The position numbers and the translations under genes are program-made. From Pelobacter sp. UBA6812 (GTDB lineage: Bacteria > Desulfobacterota > Desulfuromonadia > Desulfuromonadales > Syntrophotaleaceae), in contig DKEW01000080.1 in NCBI GenBank assembly GCA_002452265.1, positions 1 through 64,000 of the forward strand: a stretch of DNA of 64,000 bases, in the 5' to 3' direction. Below the pieces are notes generated by a model. It was given only the letters and a program-made list of their open reading frames with translations, was not told where the DNA came from and ran no database searches. Of the stretch, positions 40,558-49,013 are shown piece after piece (the stretch's first letter is position 1; the number at the start of each line of letters is the position of its first letter).

Positions 40558-42189
40558 ATGGAAAATAAAAATGTACTTATAGCTCTTTTGTTGATGCTGG
40601 CGGTTTGGACAGGTTACACCATGTTTTTTGTGAAACCGACAACCGTGGTTCCACCTGCCGATGAGCAAACTCTTAGTGAAAAACAAGAGGTTATCCCTAC
40701 AATGAAAGGGGAAACTATTAAACCTACTAAGACTGCTAATGTTCCGGTTGTGGTAAAACAGGTGGATGAAAAAGAACAAGACTTCGTTGTGGAAACCGAG
40801 GATTATCGGGCTGTTTTTACTAACGTCGGTGCTCGTCTCAAAAGTTTTGAACTAAAAAAATATCGTGAAACCATTAAAAAAGATTCACCTTTAGTCGCAC
40901 TTATTGGAAATAACGGTGATGTCAGTACGTTTGCAACCACTGGCCAAGCCGACATTTCCTTACCGGTTGATTATGTTTACACGACATCTGTTCCGACTGA
41001 AGGGTTAGTGCTTCGGGATGGTGATGAACGAGTTCTTCGTTTTACGGCTATTTTAGATAATGGTGTTGTTGTAGAAAAAAATTATACCTTTAAGGGTACA
41101 GGTTATGATCTGAATCTTGGCATTCTAGTCTATAATCAATCAGAGGCTACCTTGCAGGGAAGTCTTGATTTTCTTTTGATGCAACCATGGTTTGAAGGTC
41201 GTGATGATTCTCGCTACTCGTTTGTTGGGCCTGCTGTCTATGACAATGGGGATCTCAATACCTATAAGGTAAAAAAACTTGAAGAACAGCCGATTCGACA
41301 CGGTAGTTCAGCGGTTTGGACGGCATTCGAGGATAAATATTTTCTGACAGCTGCTGTGCCTCTCGACAGTTCCAATCATTCGTTTGTTTTGCAGAAAAAC
41401 GCAGATTCGATCAGTAATATCATTGAAAGCGGTCCTTTGAAATTAGAGCCAAAACAATCATTGTCTCTTGAATATCTGCTTTATGCTGGACCCCGAGATC
41501 TTGATATTCTTGAAGGAATTAACCATAGTCTGGACAAAGCCATTGATTTTGGTTTTTTTGATATGTTGGCCAGGCCTCTTCTTACCGTTCTTAAATTTTG
41601 CTATAACAATGTGATTAAAAATTATGGTGTTGCTATTATTCTGCTTACCGGCTTTATAAAACTTCTGTTCTGGCCCTTGACACATAAGAGTTATAAATCG
41701 ATGCGTGACATGCAGAAATTGCAACCTGAAATGCAGCGTTTGCGTGAAAAATATAAAAATGACAAAGAGCGGATGAATCGTGAAATCATGGAGCTCTACC
41801 GTAATAATCGTGTAAATCCAATGGGTGGCTGTTTACCTATGTTTGCACAGATTCCGGTTTTCTTTGCTCTTTATAAAGTCTTGCTCGGGTCAATTGCCTT
41901 GCGACATGAACCTTTTATTTTTTGGATTCAGGACTTGTCCGCTAAGGATCCTTATTATATTACTCCCATCATTATGGGAGTAACCATGTTTATTCAGCAA
42001 AAAATGAGTCCCACCACGATGGATTCTCAGCAAGCAAAAATAATGCTATTTATGCCTGTTATTTTTACTTTCATGTTTCTAAACTTTCCCTCGGGGTTAG
42101 TCATTTATTGGTTGGTAAATAATGTGTTGACCATTACTCAGCAGTGGTTTATCAATCGTGCACCGGGAAATCTGACCCAAGCTGCCTAA
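40558..42189 (+). CDS. yidC: Membrane protein insertase YidC
   Basis: 543 residues, Gram-negative type. N-terminal membrane anchor (LIALLLMLAVWTGYTMFFV), a large periplasmic beta domain, then the conserved C-terminal five-helix core: NYGVAIILLTGFIKLLFWPLTHKSYKSMRDMQKLQPEM, NRVNPMGGCLPMFAQIPVFFALYKVL and FLNFPSGLVIYWLVNNVLTI, with the substrate-contacting Arg in the groove helices. It inserts and folds inner-membrane proteins. A strong terminator follows. Confidence 0.96.
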   Translation: MENKNVLIALLLMLAVWTGYTMFFVKPTTVVPPADEQTLSEKQEVIPTMKGETIKPTKTANVPVVVKQVDEKEQDFVVETEDYRAVFTNVGARLKSFELKKYRETIKKDSPLVALIGNNGDVSTFATTGQADISLPVDYVYTTSVPTEGLVLRDGDERVLRFTAILDNGVVVEKNYTFKGTGYDLNLGILVYNQSEATLQGSLDFLLMQPWFEGRDDSRYSFVGPAVYDNGDLNTYKVKKLEEQPIRHGSSAVWTAFEDKYFLTAAVPLDSSNHSFVLQKNADSISNIIESGPLKLEPKQSLSLEYLLYAGPRDLDILEGINHSLDKAIDFGFFDMLARPLLTVLKFCYNNVIKNYGVAIILLTGFIKLLFWPLTHKSYKSMRDMQKLQPEMQRLREKYKNDKERMNREIMELYRNNRVNPMGGCLPMFAQIPVFFALYKVLLGSIALRHEPFIFWIQDLSAKDPYYITPIIMGVTMFIQQKMSPTTMDSQQAKIMLFMPVIFTFMFLNFPSGLVIYWLVNNVLTITQQWFINRAPGNLTQAA

Positions 42190-42204
42190 AATTCACTTCT
42201 TTTG

Positions 42205-42256
42205 GCCTGGCATTTTCCGTTTGCTTTTGGAATCGAAAATGCCAGGCTTTTTCTTT
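42205..42256 (+). terminator. Intrinsic terminator after yidC
   Basis: A perfect 13-bp stem (GCCTGGCATTTTC, 42205-42217, with 42235-42247) is followed by TTTTTCTTT. It separates the rpmH-yidC transcript from mnmE. No jag/R3H gene lies here, although many relatives have one between yidC and mnmE. Confidence 0.85.
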
Positions 42257-42315
42257 GGTGCTTGCAAATTTTTCGGTAAAGTTGTTTTCATGTCTTTTAA
42301 AAAATTGTTTAAATT

Positions 42316-43701
42316 ATGAATCAAATACCGATGTTTACGGATGACACAATAATAGCGCCTGCTACGCCGCCTGGTGAAGGCGGTATCGGTATCGTACGAC
42401 TTTCCGGACCTGGGGCTGAAGATCTATTACTTAGATTTTTCAGCCCCAGCCGTGTATCGGCGCGCTTAGATTCCCATTATCTTTATCACGGTATTTTGAG
42501 AGATTCTTCCGGTCGCCCATTAGATGAAGTCATGGCTGTTCTAATGCGCAAGCCCAGATCTTATACGCGCGAGGATGTGGCTGAAATTCACTGTCATGGT
42601 GGGAACTTGGTCCTTAGGCGCATTTTGGATTTGTTTCTTGCAGCAGGTGCCCGTTTGGCCAGGCCTGGAGAATTTACTCTTCGTGCTTTTGTTAATGGAC
42701 GTATCGATTTAACTCAGGCCGAGGCGGTTATCGACCTGATTCGTTCTCGTTCTCAACTGGCAAGTGATGTTGCCTTCACTCAACTCCAGGGTCGTCTTGC
42801 AGTTAAAATTCAGGAATTCAGGGGGCGTATCGCCGATCTTCTCGCGGAAATAGAAGCAGCTATTGATTTCCCTGAGGAAGATATCGAATTGGACAACGCA
42901 CAGGTTTTGGGTACTAATACCGGGTTACTGCTTGCCGATATGGACCATATTATCAGTACGTTTGATTCCGGGCGCATACTGCGCGACGGATTGAATATCC
43001 TGATTTTTGGCCGGCCGAATGTTGGTAAAAGTTCATTAATGAATAGTCTTCTTGGCGAGGCACGCGCCATTGTAACGGATATACCTGGAACGACTCGCGA
43101 TACCATCGAGGAAGAATTGATTTTAGCTGGAATACCTCTTCGCTTGGTTGATACCGCTGGTATACGGAACACGGATGATCCCGTTGAAAAGGAAGGCGTT
43201 CGGCGGGCTCGTATTAAGGTCGATTCTGCAGATCTCATTCTACTGGTTATCGATGGTAGCTCTGGTTTGACAGACGACGATTTAATGGCCCTCGAATTTT
43301 GTCGGGGGAGGGATGTGCTTGTTGTTCTGAATAAATCGGACCTTGGGAGTTTACCCATACCTGAAATTCTAGAAGGTTTATCTTTGGTAAGGGTTTCTGC
43401 TCTTGATGGAATTGGCCTTGATGTTTTGATCCAGGCTATTAAAGAGCGTTTTTCTGGTAGTGGAAATGCGACCGACATCAGAGAAACAGTGGTTATTACT
43501 GACAGGCGGCACCGTCAGGCGCTGCTTCTGGCGAGAGAAGCACTTAGCCGTTTTCGCAAAATTCTTACCGAGGGTCTTTCACCCGAGTTCGGTGCCGTCG
43601 AATTACATGAGGCGCTTGATGCTGTAGGTGAAATTACTGGCGAGACGACGCCCGATGATATCCTGGATAGAATTTTTACAAAATTTTGCATAGGTAAATA
43701 G
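42316..43701 (+). CDS. mnmE: tRNA modification GTPase MnmE
   Basis: 461 residues. With MnmG it makes cmnm5U34/nm5U34 in tRNA anticodons. N-terminal folate-binding domain (DDTIIAPATPPGEGGIGIVRLSG, YTREDVAEIHCHGG), G domain with GRPNVGKSSLMN, DTAGIRNTDDPVE and NKSD, and the obligatory C-terminal CIGK. It is followed by parS and then mnmG. Confidence 0.97.
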   Translation: MNQIPMFTDDTIIAPATPPGEGGIGIVRLSGPGAEDLLLRFFSPSRVSARLDSHYLYHGILRDSSGRPLDEVMAVLMRKPRSYTREDVAEIHCHGGNLVLRRILDLFLAAGARLARPGEFTLRAFVNGRIDLTQAEAVIDLIRSRSQLASDVAFTQLQGRLAVKIQEFRGRIADLLAEIEAAIDFPEEDIELDNAQVLGTNTGLLLADMDHIISTFDSGRILRDGLNILIFGRPNVGKSSLMNSLLGEARAIVTDIPGTTRDTIEEELILAGIPLRLVDTAGIRNTDDPVEKEGVRRARIKVDSADLILLVIDGSSGLTDDDLMALEFCRGRDVLVVLNKSDLGSLPIPEILEGLSLVRVSALDGIGLDVLIQAIKERFSGSGNATDIRETVVITDRRHRQALLLAREALSRFRKILTEGLSPEFGAVELHEALDAVGEITGETTPDDILDRIFTKFCIGK

Positions 43702-43703
43702 TA

Positions 43704-43719
43704 TGTTCCACGTGAAACA
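43704..43719. other. parS: parS centromere site
   Basis: TGTTCCACGTGAAACA differs by one base from the canonical 16-bp ParB site, and the dyad extends outward (GTATGTT...AACATAC). It lies between mnmE and mnmG, about 4.2 kb from the proposed oriC and 3.4 kb before parB, the expected place for ParB nucleation and chromosome segregation. Confidence 0.9.
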
Positions 43720-43774
43720 TACTGATGTCCGAGTCCTGTTTTTGTGCCACTATAAAGACAATACGGATTAAGTT

Positions 43775-45634
43775 ATGGCTGGTTACGGAAAAGAATATGA
43801 AGTAATTGTGGTTGGTGCAGGACACGCCGGGTGTGAAGCTGCACTTGCAAGTGCCAGGATGGGGTGTAGCACCTTGTTGCTTAATCTTCATTTGGATGCC
43901 GTGGCTCAGATGTCATGTAATCCAGCAATAGGTGGTTTGGCCAAAGGTCATCTGGTTCGAGAAATAGATGCCTTGGGTGGAGAAATGGCCAGGGTTATTG
44001 ATGCGACAGGTATTCAATTTAGAATCTTGAATACTAAAAAAGGACCCGCTGTTCGTGCGACAAGAGCCCAGGCTGATCGACGCGCTTATCAGGTGTGTAT
44101 GAAGCAGGTGGTTGAATCTCAACCAAATCTGGATCTTAAGCAAGGATCAGTTGTAAGGTTAATGATGCAGGGAGAAAAAGTCCGTGGTGTTGAGACAGCA
44201 GATGGTCTTTGTTTTTACGGGCAGTCGGTTGTTTTAACCACCGGAACGTTTATGCGGGGTCTGATCCACGTCGGCTTGCAGCATTTTCCTGGAGGTAGGG
44301 CCGGAGAGCCAGCATCTATGGGTTTGTCTGACCATTTAGCCGAGCTTGGTCTACGCGTTGGGCGTTTAAAAACTGGTACCCCAGCCCGTCTTGATGGAAA
44401 CACAATAAATTATGAGGGACTTGAACCTCAGTTTGGTGATTTTCCTCCAACCCCTTTTTCAGCGGATACCAAGGCAATTACAGCTAGACAAGTTCCCTGT
44501 TATATTACGGCGACGAATGCTAAAACACATGCTCTCATTCGCGCAGGTCTGGACAGATCCCCTTTGTATCAAGGGGTTATCGAGGGTGTTGGCCCAAGAT
44601 ATTGCCCTTCTATCGAAGATAAGATTGTGCGTTTTCCTGATAGGGAAAGCCACCACGTGTTTTTAGAACCTGAGGGTTTGGAGACGTCGGAGGTATATCC
44701 GAACGGGGTTTCAACTTCCCTTCCTCCGGATATTCAATTGGCTTTTTTGCGGACGATCCAAGGTTTGGAAAACGTGGAAATCATGCGTCCAGGATATGCT
44801 ATTGAATATGATTTTGTTGATCCGGTGCAATTACAGCCTAATCTGGAAACGAAGGTTATAAAGGGTCTGTTTCTCGCGGGGCAGATTAATGGCACGTCGG
44901 GGTATGAAGAAGCGGCAGCGCAGGGTCTGATCGCGGGAATAAATGCTGTTCAGGGTATAAGGAATAAACCTCCATTGGTTTTGGGTAGGGACCAGGCTTA
45001 TATAGGTGTCATGATTGATGATCTGATTACCTGCGGAACCTCCGAGCCGTATAGAATGTTCACCTCGCGGGCGGAATATCGCTTATTGTTGCGTGAAGAT
45101 AATGCTGATCAACGCTTAACCCCGATCGGGCAACATTTAGGTTTAATAACTGAAGATCGTTGGTCGCGATTTTCGGGGAAAATGAGTCAGATTGCAACCG
45201 GGCGAAACTTACTGGAAACTCTGCGAGTATCACCTTCCAACCAGGCGGCGCTACATAGTTTAGGGTTGAAAGAATTGAAAAACGGTGTGTCACTTGCCCA
45301 TTTACTGAGGCGGCCAGAAGTACAATTTGACGATATCGTTTTTGCCGATGAGCAATTAGCAAGTTTTACTGCTGCGGTGCGAGAACAATTGCAGATTGAA
45401 ATAAAGTATGAGGGTTATATTGCAAGGCAACAAGAAGTTGTTGATCGGTTTCGGCGATCTGAGCAAGTCGGTATTCCGGAGGATATGGACTATAGTGGAA
45501 TTGATGGCTTGTCCACAGAGGTCAAAGAGAAATTGAATAAGGTGCGACCGGTTAGTCTGGGACAGGCTGCTCGAATTCCAGGCATGACCCCGGCTGCTGT
45601 GGCTATACTGGCCGTGCTTTTACGCAGGAAATAG
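43775..45634 (+). CDS. mnmG: tRNA uridine modification enzyme MnmG (GidA)
   Basis: 619 residues, FAD-binding partner of MnmE. GAGHAGCEAALASARMG, NPAIGGLAKGHLVREIDALGG, FRILNTKKGPAVRATRAQ, FPGGRAGEPAS, GQINGTSGYEEAAAQGL and the C-terminal helical EGYIARQQ-like region (KYEGYIARQQEVVDRF). ATG 43775. It ends in a TAGTG junction with rsmG. Confidence 0.97.
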   Translation: MAGYGKEYEVIVVGAGHAGCEAALASARMGCSTLLLNLHLDAVAQMSCNPAIGGLAKGHLVREIDALGGEMARVIDATGIQFRILNTKKGPAVRATRAQADRRAYQVCMKQVVESQPNLDLKQGSVVRLMMQGEKVRGVETADGLCFYGQSVVLTTGTFMRGLIHVGLQHFPGGRAGEPASMGLSDHLAELGLRVGRLKTGTPARLDGNTINYEGLEPQFGDFPPTPFSADTKAITARQVPCYITATNAKTHALIRAGLDRSPLYQGVIEGVGPRYCPSIEDKIVRFPDRESHHVFLEPEGLETSEVYPNGVSTSLPPDIQLAFLRTIQGLENVEIMRPGYAIEYDFVDPVQLQPNLETKVIKGLFLAGQINGTSGYEEAAAQGLIAGINAVQGIRNKPPLVLGRDQAYIGVMIDDLITCGTSEPYRMFTSRAEYRLLLREDNADQRLTPIGQHLGLITEDRWSRFSGKMSQIATGRNLLETLRVSPSNQAALHSLGLKELKNGVSLAHLLRRPEVQFDDIVFADEQLASFTAAVREQLQIEIKYEGYIARQQEVVDRFRRSEQVGIPEDMDYSGIDGLSTEVKEKLNKVRPVSLGQAARIPGMTPAAVAILAVLLRRK

Positions 45635-46305
45635 TGTTGGTTATGGAAAACAGATTGCAAGAGTTGTTGCTGGCAACAAATGTGAAGCTTGACCCTTGTG
45701 TCCGCGGCCAATTGGTATGGTATCTCGAAGAAATGCTGCGATGGAATCGTAGTATTAATCTCACCGCCATAAAGGATCCTCTAGAAGCATTGGAAAAGCA
45801 TCTGGTTGATTCATTGACCCTGGTCCCCTTGCTGCAAGGAAATGAGTTGTTACTGGATATGGGTTCAGGAGCGGGCTTGCCTGGTATTCCATTGAAGATA
45901 GCGTGGCCTGCTCTGCGGGTTTTATCTGTGGATAGTGTTCATAAAAAAATAGTTTTTCAGCAACATGTTGTACGGTCGCTTGCTTTACACGGTTTTGAAG
46001 CTAAATCCTGTCGCATTGAATCGTTGGCAGCCGAGCCGGTTTTTAAATATGCATTTGATGTGGTTACTGCCAGAGCATTGACCCATCTGTCACAGTTGAT
46101 TGAAATGGCAGAGCCTTTTTTGGTAGGCGGAGGAAAATTGCTGGCGATGAAGGGCCCTGAGGGGGACAAGGAGCTGGAAGAGTCGGCGTCGATTATGGAG
46201 GCTTGTGGTATCAAAGTTGAAGAAATTACCCGGATTAAATTGCCGTTATCACAAGCAGAAAGAACTATTATAGCGTTGAAAAGGAATAATCTGGGTTCTG
46301 CATAG
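45634..46305 (+). CDS. rsmG: 16S rRNA m7G methyltransferase RsmG (GidB)
   Basis: 220-223 residues. Methylates N7 of G527 in 16S rRNA. WNRSINLTAIKDPLEALEKHLVDSL, LLDMGSGAGLPGIPLKI (SAM motif), VDSVHKKIVFQQHVVRSL, and VTARALTHLSQLIEMA. The start is ambiguous: GTG 45634 overlaps the mnmG stop, TTG 45637 has AGGA at seven bases, and ATG 45643 is far from any site. Translational coupling to mnmG is likely. Confidence 0.95.
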   Translation: MLVMENRLQELLLATNVKLDPCVRGQLVWYLEEMLRWNRSINLTAIKDPLEALEKHLVDSLTLVPLLQGNELLLDMGSGAGLPGIPLKIAWPALRVLSVDSVHKKIVFQQHVVRSLALHGFEAKSCRIESLAAEPVFKYAFDVVTARALTHLSQLIEMAEPFLVGGGKLLAMKGPEGDKELEESASIMEACGIKVEEITRIKLPLSQAERTIIALKRNNLGSA

Positions 46306-46389
46306 GGGGAAAATCGACCTTTTCCCTTTGAGGAAAGAAGCGTTTATGATAGGATCTCTGCCCGTACACAGGGTAAAGGAGATCCGTAT

Positions 46390-47154
46390 ATGGGTCAAAT
46401 CATCGCCATAGCCAACCAAAAAGGTGGCGTCGGTAAAACTACCACTTCCATTAATCTTTCGGCATCGCTTGCGGTGGCGGAAAAACGAACTCTTCTGGTA
46501 GACTTGGATCCTCAATCCAATGCCAGTAGCGGTGTGGGAATTGCGTCCGAAAATATTCGCTATACCACTTATCAAGCGCTTCTTGGACAGGTGGAAACCA
46601 GCGAGGTGATCGCGGATACGGGTATTGAATTTCTGAAGATTCTGCCTTCGACAACCGACCTCATTGGTGCTGAAATCGAACTGATCGGCGAGGCTGACAG
46701 GGAAGCCCGCCTGAAATCTGCCCTGCGCCAGATTCAGGATGACTTCGATTATATCCTTATAGATTGTCCTCCTTCTCTCGGTCTATTGACCATTAATGCC
46801 CTTACCGCAGCTAATTCCGTGCTGGTTCCCCTACAATGTGAATATTACGCCATGGAGGGTCTCAGTCAGCTAACCCGTACCATCGATCTAATCCAGAGAC
46901 AATTGAATCCTGCTTTATCTCTGTGTGGAATTCTTTTGACAATGTTTGATGGTCGGAACAACCTGTCCCATCAGGTCAGCGACGAGATTCGCCGGCACTT
47001 TGCCGATCGTGTTTTTAAGACAGTTATCCCGCGTAATGTGCGCTTGTCAGAAGCCCCGAGCCACGGTCTCCCCATTTTGCAATACGATATTTCTTCCCGG
47101 GGGGCCGAAGCCTATCTTGCTCTTGCGAGAGAAATAATCCATACAGGCACTTGA
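46390..47154 (+). CDS. parA: Chromosome partitioning ATPase ParA (Soj)
   Basis: 254 residues. Deviant Walker A ANQKGGVGKTTTSINLSASLA with the signature Lys, LVDLDPQSNASSG, DYILIDCPPSLGLLTINAL, and TIPRNVRLSEAPSHGLPI (here VIPRNVRLSEAPSHG). No N-terminal helix-turn-helix, so a chromosomal Soj type. AAGGAG eight bases before ATG. One base separates it from parB. Confidence 0.96.
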   Translation: MGQIIAIANQKGGVGKTTTSINLSASLAVAEKRTLLVDLDPQSNASSGVGIASENIRYTTYQALLGQVETSEVIADTGIEFLKILPSTTDLIGAEIELIGEADREARLKSALRQIQDDFDYILIDCPPSLGLLTINALTAANSVLVPLQCEYYAMEGLSQLTRTIDLIQRQLNPALSLCGILLTMFDGRNNLSHQVSDEIRRHFADRVFKTVIPRNVRLSEAPSHGLPILQYDISSRGAEAYLALAREIIHTGT

Positions 47155-47155
47155 T

Positions 47156-48010
47156 ATGGCCAAAAAACCTGCTCTCGGCAAGGGGATCGGCGCATTGCTG
47201 GACCCTGCCATCAAACAAGAATCCCATCGCTTCTTTTTCTGCCCCATCGAAGAATTGCGGCCACTGAAGAATCAGCCGCGCAAAGTTTTCGATGATCAGA
47301 AGCTTGCAGAACTAGAGGCTTCAATCAGAGCCCGTGGCATTATCCAGCCTTTGGTTGTGCGTCGAATGGCTGATCACTATCAGATTATTGCTGGTGAGCG
47401 ACGTTGGCGCGCAGCGCAACGGTCTGGGTTGAAAAAGGTGCCGGTATTAATCCATGAGGCCACCGAAGACGCTGCCGTCGAAATGGCTCTTATCGAGAAT
47501 ATACAGCGCGAAAACCTCAACCCCATTGAAGAAGCCGCTGCATATCAGAGCCTCATCCAGGCGTTCAATCTTACCCAGGAGGATGTCGCGGGACGTGTCG
47601 GCAAAGATCGATCGACGGTAACCAATTCACTTCGTCTGCTTCGTTTGCCGGAGCCGGTCCGCGAGGATCTCTCTGTTGGTACTCTGGCTATGGGACATGC
47701 GCGGGCTTTGTTGTCTCTTGAATCTGTACCTATGCAGTTGATGCGCGTCCGTGACCAGGTTTTAACCAAGGGTTTGTCTGTAAGGGAAACCGAAGCTTTG
47801 GTCAAAAGGGCTAAAAAAGCGGCGTTGGCGCCCCCTGCCCCACCGAAAAAAACCGATGCAAACTTGCAGGCTCTGGAAGACAATCTTAAACAAAGTCTGG
47901 GCACCAAGGTTAAAATCGTTGCTAAGAAAAAAGGTGGCAAAATAGAAATCAGCTATTTTTCACCGGATGACCTGGAACGTCTTCTTGAGCGTCTCGGAAT
48001 ATCTTGCTGA
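47156..48010 (+). CDS. parB: Chromosome partitioning protein ParB (Spo0J)
   Basis: 284 residues. N-terminal KKPALGKGIGALL that stimulates ParA, CTPase/ParB-N domain with QPRKVFDDQKLAELEASIRARGIIQPLVVRR and GERRWRAAQRSGL, ALIENIQRENLNPIEEA, the helix-turn-helix QEDVAGRVGKDRSTVTNSLRLLRLP, and a C-terminal dimer domain with IEISYFSPDDLERLLERLG. It binds the parS at 43704. Confidence 0.96.
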   Translation: MAKKPALGKGIGALLDPAIKQESHRFFFCPIEELRPLKNQPRKVFDDQKLAELEASIRARGIIQPLVVRRMADHYQIIAGERRWRAAQRSGLKKVPVLIHEATEDAAVEMALIENIQRENLNPIEEAAAYQSLIQAFNLTQEDVAGRVGKDRSTVTNSLRLLRLPEPVREDLSVGTLAMGHARALLSLESVPMQLMRVRDQVLTKGLSVRETEALVKRAKKAALAPPAPPKKTDANLQALEDNLKQSLGTKVKIVAKKKGGKIEISYFSPDDLERLLERLGISC

Positions 48011-48029
48011 CAAAGTGGAGAGAATATTA

Positions 48030-48419
48030 ATGGGTCGAAAAGAGAAACGTGGGTTGTCCAAAGATTCCAATATTCAGTCTGGTGAAATCCGAGCTTTTCT
48101 GGGGGATGGCAGTAAGTTTGAAGGTACCTTGGTTTTTGATGATATTGTTCGCATGGATGGCCATTTCCAGGGAAGCATTACCTCAACAGACACTCTTATA
48201 GCAGGGCAAACGGCCCAGATTGAGGCCGATATCAGGGTTGGCACGCTGATCTTGTCGGGTAAGTTCAAAGGTACAATTGAAGCCCAAAATAAGGTTGAAT
48301 TAAGGGCGCCAGCCATTGTTGAAGGGACGATACAGACCCCGGTTCTTGTGGTGGAAGAGGGAGTGGTTATAAACAGTTCCATTACAATGACTGCCTCCAC
48401 TCCTACAATCTCAGACTAG
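48030..48419 (+). CDS. Bactofilin family cytoskeletal protein
   Basis: 129 residues. SKDSNIQSGEIRAFLGDGSKFEGTLVFDDIVRMDGHFQGSI followed by repeating right-handed beta-helix turns (GQTAQIEADIRVGTLILSGKFKGTIEAQNKVELR). Bactofilins polymerise without nucleotide. ATG 48030 has GGAG upstream, 20 bases after parB, so it belongs to the parAB operon. Bactofilins organise ParABS in Myxococcus, so a similar role is plausible here but inferred. Confidence 0.9.
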   Translation: MGRKEKRGLSKDSNIQSGEIRAFLGDGSKFEGTLVFDDIVRMDGHFQGSITSTDTLIAGQTAQIEADIRVGTLILSGKFKGTIEAQNKVELRAPAIVEGTIQTPVLVVEEGVVINSSITMTASTPTISD

Positions 48420-49013
48420 TGTTCCGATCGGGTTGACCTGTTAGATTATCACTAGATATATTTTACGCGGTATCAATTGTCCAACGCGGCAAGTTGAATA
48501 TTGATTCTGAGTTAATCAAAAAGACAGCTTCGATCCGGTCTCTTATCGAATTCAAGCCTGACCGCATTGAGGATCAGTATGAAATGTGGCGTGTTTTAAT
48601 AAAAAGATATTTTGCTCTATCTCCCATTTAGTTACTTACAGATTCACACCAAACCTTGCATCCCTTTGAAAAGTAACCATTCTTCCCGTCCTGCATATTT
48701 TATAAGGAACCATAGCTGAAACAGATGGCCTGGTCACAAAGGTTGCAGGCGAGCATATCGCAGACAATTGAGGTGATGTAGGAGCCGATGGCCTAATGGT
48801 AGTTCCGGAAATACATAATCATCAGGCACATATTCAGTAGGTTTTGGTAGAGTCTAATACTTTTGCATCTCTCCATCACAAAAGCCATAAAGAAAAAACT
48901 AACAAAATCAGGTAGTTGTGTAAATATTATAATCTGCATGGCGACTTTAATTATAATATTTGCCTATATTTAGAGATTCTGGCAGGGAACTGCATTCGCT
49001 CGAAATTTTAGAG
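48420..49013. other. 594-base gene-free stretch, AT-rich, possibly with degraded coding remnants
   Basis: No convincing gene. A start-less frame of about 66 codons ends at a TAG near 48630 (contains ELIKKTASIRSLIEFKPDR). Another frame near 48710-48840 reads ETDGLVTKVAGEHIADN, stop, then GDVGADGLMVVPEIHNHQAH; this is protein-like and faintly recalls DapA-type aldolases, but too short to assign. Two TATAAT hexamers (48928-48933 and 48952-48957) may belong to the dinB promoter. No LexA-type operator is obvious. Confidence 0.35.

Noticed and set aside
46305..46334. Terminator after rsmG (GGGAAAA/TTTTCCC)
   Set aside because: Seven-base AT-rich stem with only TTT after it, overlapping the gene end; too weak to call.
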